From assembly GCF_006438915.1 (NCBI RefSeq), contig NZ_RCZE01000022.1, positions 1 to 49,784 of the forward strand: 49,784 nucleotides of DNA, written 5' to 3'. The translations under genes were made by a program, and so were the position numbers. This DNA is from Pseudomonas arsenicoxydans. GTDB taxonomy: Bacteria > Pseudomonadota > Gammaproteobacteria > Pseudomonadales > Pseudomonadaceae. Shown one piece after another: positions 8,565-16,529 of this stretch. The notes beneath the pieces were generated by a model. That model worked only from the letters and a program-made list of their open reading frames with translations, was not told the origin of the DNA and did no database searches. Each line of letters starts with the position of its first letter. Positions within the stretch are counted from its first letter, which is position 1.

Positions 8565-9065
8565 ATGTCAAATAACGACCAAAAGCGCGACGAAGGCTAC
8601 ATCGAGAAGCTGGTTCAAGTTAACCGCGTAGCCAAAACCGTTAAAGGCGGCCGTATCTTCACTTTCACCGCGTTGACCGTGGTTGGTGATGGTAAAGGGC
8701 GTGTTGGCTTCGGCCGTGGCAAGTCGCGTGAAGTGCCTGCTGCGATCCAGAAGGCAATGGAAGCTGCTCGCCGCAACATGATCCAAGTTGACCTGAACGG
8801 CACCACTCTGCAGTACGCAATGAAGTCCGGTCACGGCGCTTCGAAGGTGTACATGCAGCCTGCTTCTGAAGGTACCGGTATCATCGCTGGCGGCGCTATG
8901 CGTGCTGTCCTCGAAGTTGCTGGCGTTCAGAACGTTCTGGCCAAGTGCTACGGCTCGACTAACCCGGTAAACGTGGTTCACGCCACTTTCAAAGGTTTGA
9001 AAGCTATGCAGTCTCCTGAATCCATTGCCGCCAAGCGTGGCAAAAGCGTCAAGGAGATCTTCTGA
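8565..9065 (+). CDS. rpsE: 30S ribosomal protein S5
   Basis: 166 residues with the dsRBD-like N-terminal domain (VQVNRVAKTVKGGRIFTFTA) and the fidelity-linked C-terminal region GTGIIAGGAMRAVLEVAGV. S5 helps decoding accuracy and mRNA unwinding. The spectinomycin-loop region (VAKTVKGGR) is of wild-type form. Confidence 0.98.
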   Translation: MSNNDQKRDEGYIEKLVQVNRVAKTVKGGRIFTFTALTVVGDGKGRVGFGRGKSREVPAAIQKAMEAARRNMIQVDLNGTTLQYAMKSGHGASKVYMQPASEGTGIIAGGAMRAVLEVAGVQNVLAKCYGSTNPVNVVHATFKGLKAMQSPESIAAKRGKSVKEIF

Positions 9066-9067
9066 TC

Positions 9068-9244
9068 ATGGCTACCGTTAAAGTTACGCTGATCAAAAGC
9101 ATGACCGGCCGTATCCCTAACCACAAACTGTGCGTTAAGGGTCTGGGTCTGCGTCGCATCGGTCACACTGTAGAAGTACTTGATACTCCCGAGAATCGCG
9201 GGATGATCAACAAGGCTTACTACATGCTGCGTGTCGAGGGTTAA
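9068..9244 (+). CDS. rpmD: 50S ribosomal protein L30
   Basis: A 58-residue gene, MATVKVTLIKSMTGRIPNHK to the end MLRVEG, ending in TAA at 9242-9244. It matches the length and the KGLGLRRIGHTVE signature of L30. It lies 2 bp after rpsE and 3 bp before rplO. Confidence 0.97.
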   Translation: MATVKVTLIKSMTGRIPNHKLCVKGLGLRRIGHTVEVLDTPENRGMINKAYYMLRVEG

Positions 9245-9247
9245 TCG

Positions 9248-9685
9248 ATGAAACTCAATGATCTGAGTCCAGCGCCGGGTTCCCGTCGCGAAAAGCATCG
9301 TCCGGGCCGTGGTATCGGTAGTGGTTTGGGCAAGACCGGTGGCCGTGGCCACAAAGGTCAGTCCTCCCGCTCCGGTGGCACCATTGCTCCAGGCTTTGAA
9401 GGCGGTCAACAGCCGCTGCATCGTCGCCTGCCGAAGTTCGGTTTCGTTTCCCTGAAAGCCATGGACCGCGCAGAAGTGCGTCTGTCCGAGCTGGCTAAAG
9501 TGGAAGGCGACATCGTCACCGTGCAGTCCCTGAAAGATGCCAACGTGATCAACGTCAACGTACAGCGTGTGAAAATCATGCTGTCCGGCGAAGTTACTCG
9601 CGCTGTTACCATCGGAAAGGGAATCGGCGCCACCAAAGGTGCGCGTGCGGCTATCGAAGCAGCTGGCGGCAAGTTCGAGGAATAA
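9248..9685 (+). CDS. rplO: 50S ribosomal protein L15
   Basis: 145 residues with the Gly/Arg-rich N-terminus RPGRGIGSGLGKTGGRGHKG and FEGGQQPLHRRLPKFGF. L15 is a late-assembly 23S-binding protein. Its stop codon lies directly against the ATG of secY at 9686. Confidence 0.97.
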   Translation: MKLNDLSPAPGSRREKHRPGRGIGSGLGKTGGRGHKGQSSRSGGTIAPGFEGGQQPLHRRLPKFGFVSLKAMDRAEVRLSELAKVEGDIVTVQSLKDANVINVNVQRVKIMLSGEVTRAVTIGKGIGATKGARAAIEAAGGKFEE

Positions 9686-11014
9686 ATGGCTAAGCAAGGT
9701 GCTCTCTCTGCGCTCGGCAAAGGCGGTATGTCTGAACTCTGGGCTCGTCTGCGTTTTCTGTTCCTGGCGATTATCGTCTACCGAATAGGCGCACACATCC
9801 CGGTTCCAGGTATCAACCCGGACCGACTCGCGGACCTGTTTCGACAGAATGAGGGGACCATTCTTAGCTTGTTCAACATGTTTTCCGGCGGCGCGCTGGA
9901 GCGGATGAGCATCTTTGCACTGGGGATCATGCCGTACATTTCGGCATCGATCATCATGCAACTGATGACCGCCGTCAGCCCGCAGCTGGAGCAGTTGAAG
10001 AAGGAAGGTGAAGCTGGCCGTCGCAAGATCAGCCAGTACACCCGCTACGGCACTGTCGTCCTCGCTCTCGTCCAGGCAATTGGCATGTCCATTGGTCTGG
10101 CAGGGCAGGGCGTTGCGTTCACTGGTGACTTTGGCTTCCATTTCGTCGCGGTATCCACTTTTGTGGCTGGTGCGATGTTCATGATGTGGCTGGGTGAGCA
10201 GATTACTGAGCGTGGTGTTGGCAACGGTATCTCGATGTTGATTTTTTCGGGTATCGTCGCCGGTCTTCCGAGAGCGATCGGGCAGTCTTTCGAGTCTGCA
10301 CGTCAGGGTGATATCAACATCTTCGCCCTGGTTGCCATCGGTTTGCTGGCAGTAGCGATTATCGGTTTCGTGGTGTTCATTGAGCGTGGTCAGCGTCGTA
10401 TTGCTGTTCACTACGCCAAGCGTCAGCAGGGCCGTAAGGTCTTTGCTGCGCAGACTAGCCACTTGCCGCTGAAGGTGAACATGGCCGGTGTTATTCCGGC
10501 CATTTTCGCGAGCAGCATTTTGCTGTTCCCGGCTTCGTTGGGTGCCTGGTTTGGTCAGTCTGAAGGTATGGGCTGGTTGCAGGACATCTCGCAGTCGATC
10601 GCTCCTGGTCAGCCGTTGAATATTCTGCTGTTTAGTGCAGGGATTATTTTCTTCTGCTTCTTCTATACGGCGTTGATGTTCAATCCGAAAGACGTAGCGG
10701 AAAACCTGAAGAAGTCCGGTGCCTTTATTCCGGGCATCCGTCCAGGTGAGCAGTCTGCGCGCTACATTGACGGCGTTCTGACCCGCTTGACCATGTTCGG
10801 TGCTCTTTACATGACGGCCGTGTGCTTGTTGCCCCAGTTCCTGGTGGTTGCAGCAAACGTACCGTTCTACCTTGGCGGGACCTCGTTGCTGATCGTCGTC
10901 GTGGTTGTGATGGACTTCATGTCCCAAGTACAATCGCACCTCGTTTCGCACCAGTACGAATCCCTGATGAAGAAAGCCAACCTGAAGGGTTACGGCAGCG
11001 GCATGTTGCGCTGA
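9686..11014 (+). CDS. secY: Protein translocase subunit SecY
   Basis: 442 residues with ten predicted transmembrane segments, the pore-forming subunit of the SecYEG channel in the inner membrane. Recognisable parts are the plug/TM2 region with NMFSGGALERMSIFALGIMPYISASI, the cytoplasmic loop ERGQRRIAVHYAKRQQGRKV that contacts SecA and the ribosome, and the C-terminal loop ending YGSGMLR. The start directly follows the rplO stop. Its place between rplO and rpmJ is conserved across bacteria. Confidence 0.98.
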   Translation: MAKQGALSALGKGGMSELWARLRFLFLAIIVYRIGAHIPVPGINPDRLADLFRQNEGTILSLFNMFSGGALERMSIFALGIMPYISASIIMQLMTAVSPQLEQLKKEGEAGRRKISQYTRYGTVVLALVQAIGMSIGLAGQGVAFTGDFGFHFVAVSTFVAGAMFMMWLGEQITERGVGNGISMLIFSGIVAGLPRAIGQSFESARQGDINIFALVAIGLLAVAIIGFVVFIERGQRRIAVHYAKRQQGRKVFAAQTSHLPLKVNMAGVIPAIFASSILLFPASLGAWFGQSEGMGWLQDISQSIAPGQPLNILLFSAGIIFFCFFYTALMFNPKDVAENLKKSGAFIPGIRPGEQSARYIDGVLTRLTMFGALYMTAVCLLPQFLVVAANVPFYLGGTSLLIVVVVVMDFMSQVQSHLVSHQYESLMKKANLKGYGSGMLR

Positions 11015-11041
11015 GTACCCATAAGGTTCGAGGAGTTGGTG

Positions 11042-11158
11042 ATGAAAGTTCGTGCATCGGTGAAAAAGCTGTGCCGTAACTGCAAAATTATTCGCCGCGA
11101 AGGTGTTGTTCGAGTAATTTGCAGCGCGGAACCGCGTCACAAACAGCGCCAAGGCTGA
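11042..11158 (+). CDS. rpmJ: 50S ribosomal protein L36 (zinc-binding form)
   Basis: A 38-residue gene, [20 protein letters not shown] to the end HKQRQG. Cys11, Cys14, Cys27 and His33 form the zinc-binding C-plus set, so a zinc-free paralogue may exist elsewhere and replace it under zinc limitation. The Shine-Dalgarno is CGAGGAG, and a hairpin follows at 11177-11200. Confidence 0.97.
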
Positions 11159-11176
11159 GTGTGATTGTGCTTCAAG

Positions 11177-11200
11177 CCCGGTAGCTAGTGCGCTACCGGG
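11177..11200 (+). terminator. Hairpin between rpmJ and rpsM
   Basis: A 9-bp perfect stem CCCGGTAGC/GCTACCGGG encloses a 6-base loop (TAGTGC), followed by T-rich but interrupted sequence (TTGATTATTTG). It is a weak or partial terminator. The first bases after the stem are the -35 box of the next promoter. Confidence 0.6.
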
Positions 11201-11229
11201 TTGATTATTTGTTATTACAGCGATATTAT
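11201..11229 (+). promoter_or_regulatory. Alpha-operon promoter before rpsM
   Basis: -35 TTGATT (11201-11206), 17-bp spacer, -10 TATTAT (11224-11229), then the GC-rich CTCGCGCCC. The layout matches the promoters at 365-393 and 7135-7163. It would drive rpsM-rpsK-rpsD-rpoA-rplQ with a leader of about 53 nt. Confidence 0.75.
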
Positions 11230-11288
11230 CTCGCGCCCTATTTCTTGGCTTCCGGGGCGTAGGTAGCTGTCAATTGGAGTCCCACTGA

Positions 11289-11645
11289 ATGGCCCGTATT
11301 GCAGGCGTTAACATTCCAGATAACAAGCATACTGTTATCTCGCTGACCTACATCTATGGTGTTGGTCGCACTACTGCACAGAAGATCTGTGCAGTGACTG
11401 GGGTAAACCCAGCCGCAAAGATCAAAGATCTGAGCGACGAGCAGATTGAACAGCTGCGTGGCGAAGTGGCGAAGTTCACCACTGAAGGTGACCTGCGTCG
11501 CGAAATCAACATGAAAATCAAGCGTTTGATGGACCTCGGTTGCTATCGCGGTCTGCGTCATCGTCGTGGTCTTCCAGTGCGCGGTCAGCGTACCAAGACT
11601 AACGCGCGTACCCGTAAAGGTCCGCGTAAGCCGATCCGCAAGTAA
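11289..11645 (+). CDS. rpsM: 30S ribosomal protein S13
   Basis: 118 residues, starting MARIAGVNIPDNKHTVISLT, with the helix-two-turn-helix signature LMDLGCYRGLRHRRGLPVRG and a basic tail ending PRKPIRK. S13 forms the inter-subunit bridges B1a/B1b and contacts P-site tRNA. It is the first gene of the alpha operon. Confidence 0.98.
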   Translation: MARIAGVNIPDNKHTVISLTYIYGVGRTTAQKICAVTGVNPAAKIKDLSDEQIEQLRGEVAKFTTEGDLRREINMKIKRLMDLGCYRGLRHRRGLPVRGQRTKTNARTRKGPRKPIRK

Positions 11646-11675
11646 TCGCCCCCGCGAATCGACAGGAAAATTATC

Positions 11676-12065
11676 ATGGCAAAACCTGCTGCTCGTCCTC
11701 GTAAAAAAGTTAAAAAGACAGTGGTTGATGGCATCGCCCACATCCATGCATCTTTTAACAACACAATCGTGACCATCACCGACCGTCAAGGCAACGCTCT
11801 TTCCTGGGCTACCTCCGGTGGTTCGGGTTTCCGCGGTTCCCGCAAGTCCACCCCGTTTGCTGCTCAAGTAGCTGCTGAACGTGCTGGTCAAGCTGCGCTG
11901 GAATACGGTCTGAAAAACCTCGACGTTAACGTCAAAGGTCCAGGCCCAGGTCGTGAATCTGCAGTCCGCGCTTTGAACGGCTGTGGCTACAAGATCGCCA
12001 GCATCACCGACGTGACGCCAATCCCGCACAACGGGTGCCGTCCGCCGAAGAAGCGCCGCGTGTAA
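11676..12065 (+). CDS. rpsK: 30S ribosomal protein S11
   Basis: 129 residues with HASFNNTIVTITDRQGNALS, KGPGPGRESAVRAL and the C-terminus HNGCRPPKKRRV. S11 is in the platform next to the mRNA exit. The Asn of the HNGCRPPKKRRV segment is the residue that becomes isoaspartate in E. coli. Confidence 0.98.
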   Translation: MAKPAARPRKKVKKTVVDGIAHIHASFNNTIVTITDRQGNALSWATSGGSGFRGSRKSTPFAAQVAAERAGQAALEYGLKNLDVNVKGPGPGRESAVRALNGCGYKIASITDVTPIPHNGCRPPKKRRV

Positions 12066-12083
12066 TCCAGGAGATTGTAAAGA

Positions 12084-12704
12084 ATGGCTCGTTACATTGG
12101 TCCAAAATGCAAACTCGCTCGTCGCGAAGGCACCGATCTCTTTCTGAAGAGCGGCGTGCGCGCGATCGAATCGAAGTGCAACATTGAAGCAGCACCTGGT
12201 ATCCACGGCCAACGCCGCGGTCGCCAGTCCGATTACGGCACCCAACTGCGTGAAAAGCAGAAGGTCCGTCGTATCTACGGCGTTCTCGAGCGTCAATTCA
12301 GCGGCTACTACAAAGAAGCTGCTGGCAAGAAAGGTGCAACCGGTGAAAACCTGCTGCAACTGCTCGAATGCCGTCTGGACAACGTTGTATACCGTATGGG
12401 TTTTGGCTCTACTCGTGCCGAATCCCGTCAGCTGGTATCGCACAAATCCGTCAGCGTTAACGGTCAGACCGTAAACGTACCGTCGTACCAGGTTCGTGCT
12501 GGTGACGTGGTCGCGATTCGCGAGAAAGCAAAGAACCAACTTCGCATTGTCCAAGCTCTCGATCTGTGTGCCCAACGTGGCCGCGTAGAATGGGTAGAAG
12601 TAGACACTGAGAAGAAGTCGGGCGTTTTCAAGAACGTTCCAGCTCGCAGTGATCTGTCCGCCGACATCAACGAAAGCCTGATTGTCGAGCTCTACTCCAA
12701 GTAA
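12084..12704 (+). CDS. rpsD: 30S ribosomal protein S4
   Basis: 206 residues, starting MARYIGPKCKLARREGTDLF, with the S4 RNA-binding domain (ESRQLVSHKSVSVNGQTVNV). S4 is a primary 16S-binding protein, sits at the mRNA entry, and is the feedback repressor of the alpha operon in E. coli. No E. coli-like pseudoknot target was recognised in the short leader upstream of rpsM. Confidence 0.98.
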   Translation: MARYIGPKCKLARREGTDLFLKSGVRAIESKCNIEAAPGIHGQRRGRQSDYGTQLREKQKVRRIYGVLERQFSGYYKEAAGKKGATGENLLQLLECRLDNVVYRMGFGSTRAESRQLVSHKSVSVNGQTVNVPSYQVRAGDVVAIREKAKNQLRIVQALDLCAQRGRVEWVEVDTEKKSGVFKNVPARSDLSADINESLIVELYSK

Positions 12705-12726
12705 GGGCTAGAAAATAGGTGCATCC

Positions 12727-13728
12727 ATGCAGATTTCGGTAAATGAGTTCCTGACACCCCGCCACATTGATGTGCAGGTTGTCAGTCCAACCCGCGCCAA
12801 GATCACTCTCGAGCCTCTCGAGCGTGGTTTCGGCCACACCCTGGGCAACGCGCTGCGCCGCATCCTGTTGTCCTCAATGCCCGGCTGTGCAGTAGTCGAG
12901 GCCGAGATTGACGGTGTACTCCATGAGTACAGCGCCATCGAAGGCGTACAGGAAGACGTAATTGAAATCCTGTTGAACCTTAAAGGTCTGGCTATCAAGC
13001 TGCACGGTCGTGACGAAGTTACGCTGACCTTGTCGAAGAAGGGTTCGGGGGTGGTTACCGCTGCCGATATTCAGCTGGATCATGATGTCGAGATCGTTAA
13101 CCCCGATCACGTAATCGCTAACCTGGCGTCTAACGGCGCCCTGAACATGAAGCTCACCGTAGCTCGTGGTCGTGGTTATGAACCGGCAGACTCGCGTCAG
13201 AGCGATGAAGACGAAAGCCGCAGCATCGGTCGCTTGCAGCTTGACTCTTCGTTCAGCCCGGTTCGCCGTATCGCATACGTGGTGGAAAACGCCCGTGTCG
13301 AGCAGCGTACTAACCTGGACAAGCTGGTTATTGATCTGGAAACCAACGGTACTCTGGATCCTGAAGAGGCTATCCGTCGCGCTGCAACCATTCTGCAACA
13401 GCAGTTGGCTGCGTTCGTCGATCTCAAAGGTGACAGTGAGCCAGTGGTTGTCGAGCAGGAAGACGAGATCGATCCGATCCTGCTTCGCCCGGTTGACGAT
13501 CTGGAACTGACTGTACGTTCGGCTAACTGCCTTAAGGCGGAAAACATCTACTACATCGGTGACCTGATTCAGCGTACCGAAGTAGAGCTGTTGAAGACTC
13601 CGAACCTTGGCAAGAAATCCTTGACTGAAATCAAGGACGTTCTGGCCTCCCGCGGTCTGTCCCTCGGCATGCGCCTCGACAACTGGCCGCCTGCAAGTCT
13701 TAAGAAGGACGACAAGGCGACTGCCTGA
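12727..13728 (+). CDS. rpoA: RNA polymerase alpha subunit
   Basis: 333 residues. The N-terminal domain (about 1-235), with GFGHTLGNALRRILLSSMPG, dimerises and nucleates the core enzyme. After a linker, the C-terminal domain (about 250-320), with ELTVRSANCLKAENIYYIGD and LGKKSLTEIKDVLASRGLSL, contains the Arg of VRSANC that binds UP-element DNA and activators. It is co-transcribed with rpsD and rplQ, as in most bacteria. Confidence 0.99.
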   Translation: MQISVNEFLTPRHIDVQVVSPTRAKITLEPLERGFGHTLGNALRRILLSSMPGCAVVEAEIDGVLHEYSAIEGVQEDVIEILLNLKGLAIKLHGRDEVTLTLSKKGSGVVTAADIQLDHDVEIVNPDHVIANLASNGALNMKLTVARGRGYEPADSRQSDEDESRSIGRLQLDSSFSPVRRIAYVVENARVEQRTNLDKLVIDLETNGTLDPEEAIRRAATILQQQLAAFVDLKGDSEPVVVEQEDEIDPILLRPVDDLELTVRSANCLKAENIYYIGDLIQRTEVELLKTPNLGKKSLTEIKDVLASRGLSLGMRLDNWPPASLKKDDKATA

Positions 13729-13770
13729 TCGTCGTAATCACCGAACGTCGTGTTTGGTAAGGAATGAACC

Positions 13771-14157
13771 ATGCGTCATCGTAAAAGTGGTCGTCACCTG
13801 AGCCGCACTAGCTCGCACCGCAAGGCCATGTTTCAAAACATGGCAGTGTCGCTGTTCGAGCACGAGCTGATCAAAACTACACTGCCGAAAGCTAAAGAAC
13901 TGCGTCGCGTTGCTGAGCCGCTGATCACTTTGGCCAAGACAGACAGCCTGGCTAACCGCCGTCTGGCTTTCGACCGTACTCGTTCGAAAGCTATCGTTGG
14001 TAAGCTCTTCAACGACCTGGGCAAGCGTTACGCTACCCGTGAGGGTGGCTACCTGCGCATCCTCAAGTGCGGCTTCCGCACTGGCGACAACGCGCCTATG
14101 GCGTACGTCGAGTTGGTTGATCGTGCTACTGCCGGCGAAGCTGTAACCGCCGAGTAA
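13771..14157 (+). CDS. rplQ: 50S ribosomal protein L17
   Basis: 128 residues, starting MRHRKSGRHLSRTSSHRKAM and ending VELVDRATAGEAVTAE. L17 is near the tunnel exit. It is the last gene of the alpha operon, followed directly by a strong terminator. Confidence 0.98.
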   Translation: MRHRKSGRHLSRTSSHRKAMFQNMAVSLFEHELIKTTLPKAKELRRVAEPLITLAKTDSLANRRLAFDRTRSKAIVGKLFNDLGKRYATREGGYLRILKCGFRTGDNAPMAYVELVDRATAGEAVTAE

Positions 14158-14174
14158 GACGTCAGTCTGAAACG

Positions 14175-14202
14175 AAAAACCGGGCCTAGTGCCCGGTTTT
14201 TT
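14175..14202 (+). terminator. Terminator of the ribosomal protein cluster
   Basis: An 11-bp stem with ACCGGGC/GCCCGGT (14175-14185 with 14191-14201) and loop CTAGT runs into a T6 tract. Confidence 0.95.
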
Positions 14203-14276
14203 GTGCCTGTAAAAAACGCGCGGTTTATACAATCTTTCCTGCGGTCCATGCCGTCATTCTGTTAACGGCTTCATTG

Positions 14277-14291
14277 GTAGTATTTTTCTAT
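14277..14291 (+). promoter_or_regulatory. Possible OxyR half-site upstream of katA
   Basis: GTAG, seven bases, CTAT (14277-14291) resembles one half of the OxyR consensus ATAG-N7-CTAT. The second tandem half is poor. OxyR control of catalase genes is known in Pseudomonas; this site is only a weak guess. Confidence 0.2.
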
Positions 14292-14395
14292 TGATCTCTG
14301 CAAATTAATGAATTTGTAGCCTTCTTGATCAATGGTCAATACTGCGTCCCAAGCCGATTAGCCGGCAGTTATAGACTGACAAAGGAAGAGAACGC

Positions 14396-15850
14396 ATGAG
14401 CCAAAGTAAAACGCTTACCACCGCCAGTGGCGCTCCTGTCGCCGATAACCAGAATTCCCGTTCCGCCGGCCCTCGTGGCCCGCTGCTGCTCGACGACTTT
14501 CACCTTATCGAGAAGCTTGCCCACTTCAATCGCGAAAACATCCCGGAACGCCGTGTACACGCCAAGGGCTCGGGCGCCTACGGTACGTTCACCGTTACGC
14601 GTGACATCACTCAGTACACCAGCGCCAAGCTGTTTGAGTCCGTCGGCAAGCAAACCCTGACTTTTCTGCGGTTCTCCACCGTTGGCGGTGAGCGAGGTTC
14701 GGCCGATACCGAGCGCGATCCACGGGGTTTCGCCCTGAAGTTCTACACCGAAGAAGGTAACTGGGACATCGTCGGCAACAATACGCCTGTGTTCTTCATT
14801 CGCGATCCTTTGAAATTCCCGGACTTCATCCACACGCAAAAGCGCCTGCCGCAAAGCAATCTGAAAAGTGCGCAGATGATGTGGGACTTCTGGTCGCATT
14901 CGCCTGAGGCGCTGCACCAAGTCACCATTCTGTTCTCCGATCGGGGCATTCCTGATGGCTACCGTCACATGCACGGCTTTGGCAGCCACACCTACAGCCT
15001 GATCAACGCCAATGGCAAGCGGCACTGGGTGAAATGGCACTACAAAACCAAACAAGGAATCAAAAACCTCGTCCCGGCAGAAGCTGCACGCCTGGCGGGT
15101 ACCGATCCTGATTACGCCCAGCGCGATCTGTTCGGCGCGATCGAGCGCGGTGACTTCCCGAAATGGCGCGTGTGCGTACAAATCATGACGGAAGCTCAAG
15201 CGACGGCGCACTACGAGAACCCGTTCGATGTCACCAAAACCTGGTCGCAGAAAGAGTTTCCACTGATCGAAGTGGGTGAACTGGAGCTCAACCGCAATCC
15301 GCTGAATTACTTTGCTGAAGTCGAGCAAGCGGCGTTCGGTCCGAGCAACCTGGTCCCAGGTGTCGGCTTGTCGCCTGACCGCATGCTGCAAGGTCGCGTA
15401 TTTGCTTACGCGGATGCTCATCGCTACCGCATTGGCACCAATCACCAGCAACTGCCGGTGAATGCGCCTCGCAGCCCGGTGAACAGCTACCAGCGCGATG
15501 GTTCGATGGCGTTTGGCAGTAATGGCGGGGCGGCTCCCAACTATGAGCCAAACAGCTACGTTGATGCACCGAAGCAAGCGCCTCGTTATGCAGAGCCGCC
15601 ATTGGCACTGAGCGGCGCGGCTGATCGTTACGATCACCGCGAAGACACCGACTACTACAGCCACGCCGGTGCGTTGTTCCGCTTGATGAGCGACGAGCAG
15701 AAGGCGCTGCTGGTCAACAACATTGCCGGCGCAATGGCCGGGGTTTCCAGCGATGTGGTAGACCGTCAATTGCAGCACTTCTACAAAGCTGATCCTGCGT
15801 ATGGAGAAGCAATCGCAAAGCTGGTCAACGTACAGCTTAACGAAGTCTGA
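14396..15850 (+). CDS. katA: Monofunctional haem catalase KatA
   Basis: A 484-residue small-subunit clade catalase that converts hydrogen peroxide to water and oxygen. His55 (RRVHAKGSGAYG) is the distal catalytic histidine and the VGNNTPVFF segment (126-134) holds the catalytic Asn. Tyr338 in RVFAYAD is the proximal haem ligand. No signal peptide is seen, so it should be cytoplasmic. The Shine-Dalgarno AAAGGAAGAG precedes the ATG. The gene lies between rplQ and a bacterioferritin gene, as for P. aeruginosa katA, where the neighbour may buffer iron to limit Fenton chemistry and supply KatA. It has its own terminator. Confidence 0.95.
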   Translation: MSQSKTLTTASGAPVADNQNSRSAGPRGPLLLDDFHLIEKLAHFNRENIPERRVHAKGSGAYGTFTVTRDITQYTSAKLFESVGKQTLTFLRFSTVGGERGSADTERDPRGFALKFYTEEGNWDIVGNNTPVFFIRDPLKFPDFIHTQKRLPQSNLKSAQMMWDFWSHSPEALHQVTILFSDRGIPDGYRHMHGFGSHTYSLINANGKRHWVKWHYKTKQGIKNLVPAEAARLAGTDPDYAQRDLFGAIERGDFPKWRVCVQIMTEAQATAHYENPFDVTKTWSQKEFPLIEVGELELNRNPLNYFAEVEQAAFGPSNLVPGVGLSPDRMLQGRVFAYADAHRYRIGTNHQQLPVNAPRSPVNSYQRDGSMAFGSNGGAAPNYEPNSYVDAPKQAPRYAEPPLALSGAADRYDHREDTDYYSHAGALFRLMSDEQKALLVNNIAGAMAGVSSDVVDRQLQHFYKADPAYGEAIAKLVNVQLNEV

Positions 15851-15860
15851 ATGAGAAGCA

Positions 15861-15886
15861 GAACCGCCCTCGATTGGGCGGTTTTT
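15861..15886 (+). terminator. katA terminator
   Basis: An 8-bp stem AACCGCCC/GGGCGGTT (15862-15869 with 15876-15883) is followed by a short T tract. Confidence 0.9.
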
Positions 15887-15999
15887 GCGTTATTTAAACC
15901 ATTTTTCTCAGAATTTCTTCGCTTTTATCGCGCAAACGGGGTGACCAATCAGTCGTCCTGGCTCAAACTACAAACTTTCAAGCAGGGAGATGTAGGGCG

Positions 16000-16464
16000 A
16001 TGCAAGGCCACCCAGACGTAATCGATTACCTCAACACGTTGCTGACCGGCGAACTGGCGGCGCGTGATCAATATTTCGTGCATTCGCGGATGTATGAGGA
16101 CTGGGGTTTCACCAAGCTCTACGAACGTATCAATCACGAGATGGAAGAAGAAGCCGGGCACGCTGATGCCCTGATGCGCCGAATTCTGATGCTCGAAGGC
16201 ACGCCGCGCATGCGTCCGGACGACCTTGATGTCGGCACTACCGTGCCGGACATGCTCGCCGCTGACCTGCGACTGGAATACAAAGTCCGCGCCGCACTCT
16301 GCAAGGGCATCAAGCTCTGCGAGCAGCACAAGGACTATGTCAGCCGCGAAATGCTGCGGGTTCAATTGCATGACACCGAAGAAGACCACACCTACTGGCT
16401 TGAAAAGCAGATGGGCCTGATCAAGCTGATCGGTCTCGAGAACTACCTGCAATCGCACGCCTGA
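16000..16464 (+). CDS. ftnA: Bacterial ferritin / bacterioferritin, FtnA (BfrA) type
   Basis: A 154-residue bacterioferritin-family iron-storage protein; 24 subunits form a shell that oxidises Fe(II) and stores the mineral. Diiron-centre ligands are visible: Glu18, Glu51, His54, Glu93, Glu127 and His130. The haem-bridging Met at position 52 of classical bacterioferritins is Ala here (EEEAGHAD), so this subunit should not bind the inter-subunit haem. This matches the P. aeruginosa protein next to katA, first named BfrA and later FtnA, which differs from the haem-binding BfrB. It is monocistronic, with a shared convergent terminator downstream. Confidence 0.93.
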   Translation: MQGHPDVIDYLNTLLTGELAARDQYFVHSRMYEDWGFTKLYERINHEMEEEAGHADALMRRILMLEGTPRMRPDDLDVGTTVPDMLAADLRLEYKVRAALCKGIKLCEQHKDYVSREMLRVQLHDTEEDHTYWLEKQMGLIKLIGLENYLQSHA

Positions 16465-16476
16465 TTCCACCGAATA

Positions 16477-16517
16477 CAAAAAGGCCCCTGTCACCGACAA
16501 AGTGACAGGGGCTTTTT
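16477..16517. terminator. Bidirectional terminator between ftnA and uvrA
   Basis: An 11-bp stem GCCCCTGTCAC/GTGACAGGGGC (16484-16494 with 16502-16512) has A-rich and T-rich flanks on its two sides. It can end both convergent transcripts. Confidence 0.92.
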
Positions 16518-16529
16518 CATGGCCGTGAT

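Noticed and set aside
8978..11152. 724-codon open frame on the minus strand opposite rpsE-rpmD-rplO-secY-rpmJ
   Set aside because: It is antisense to well-identified conserved genes, shows no recognisable domain, and arises from the codon bias of the ribosomal genes.
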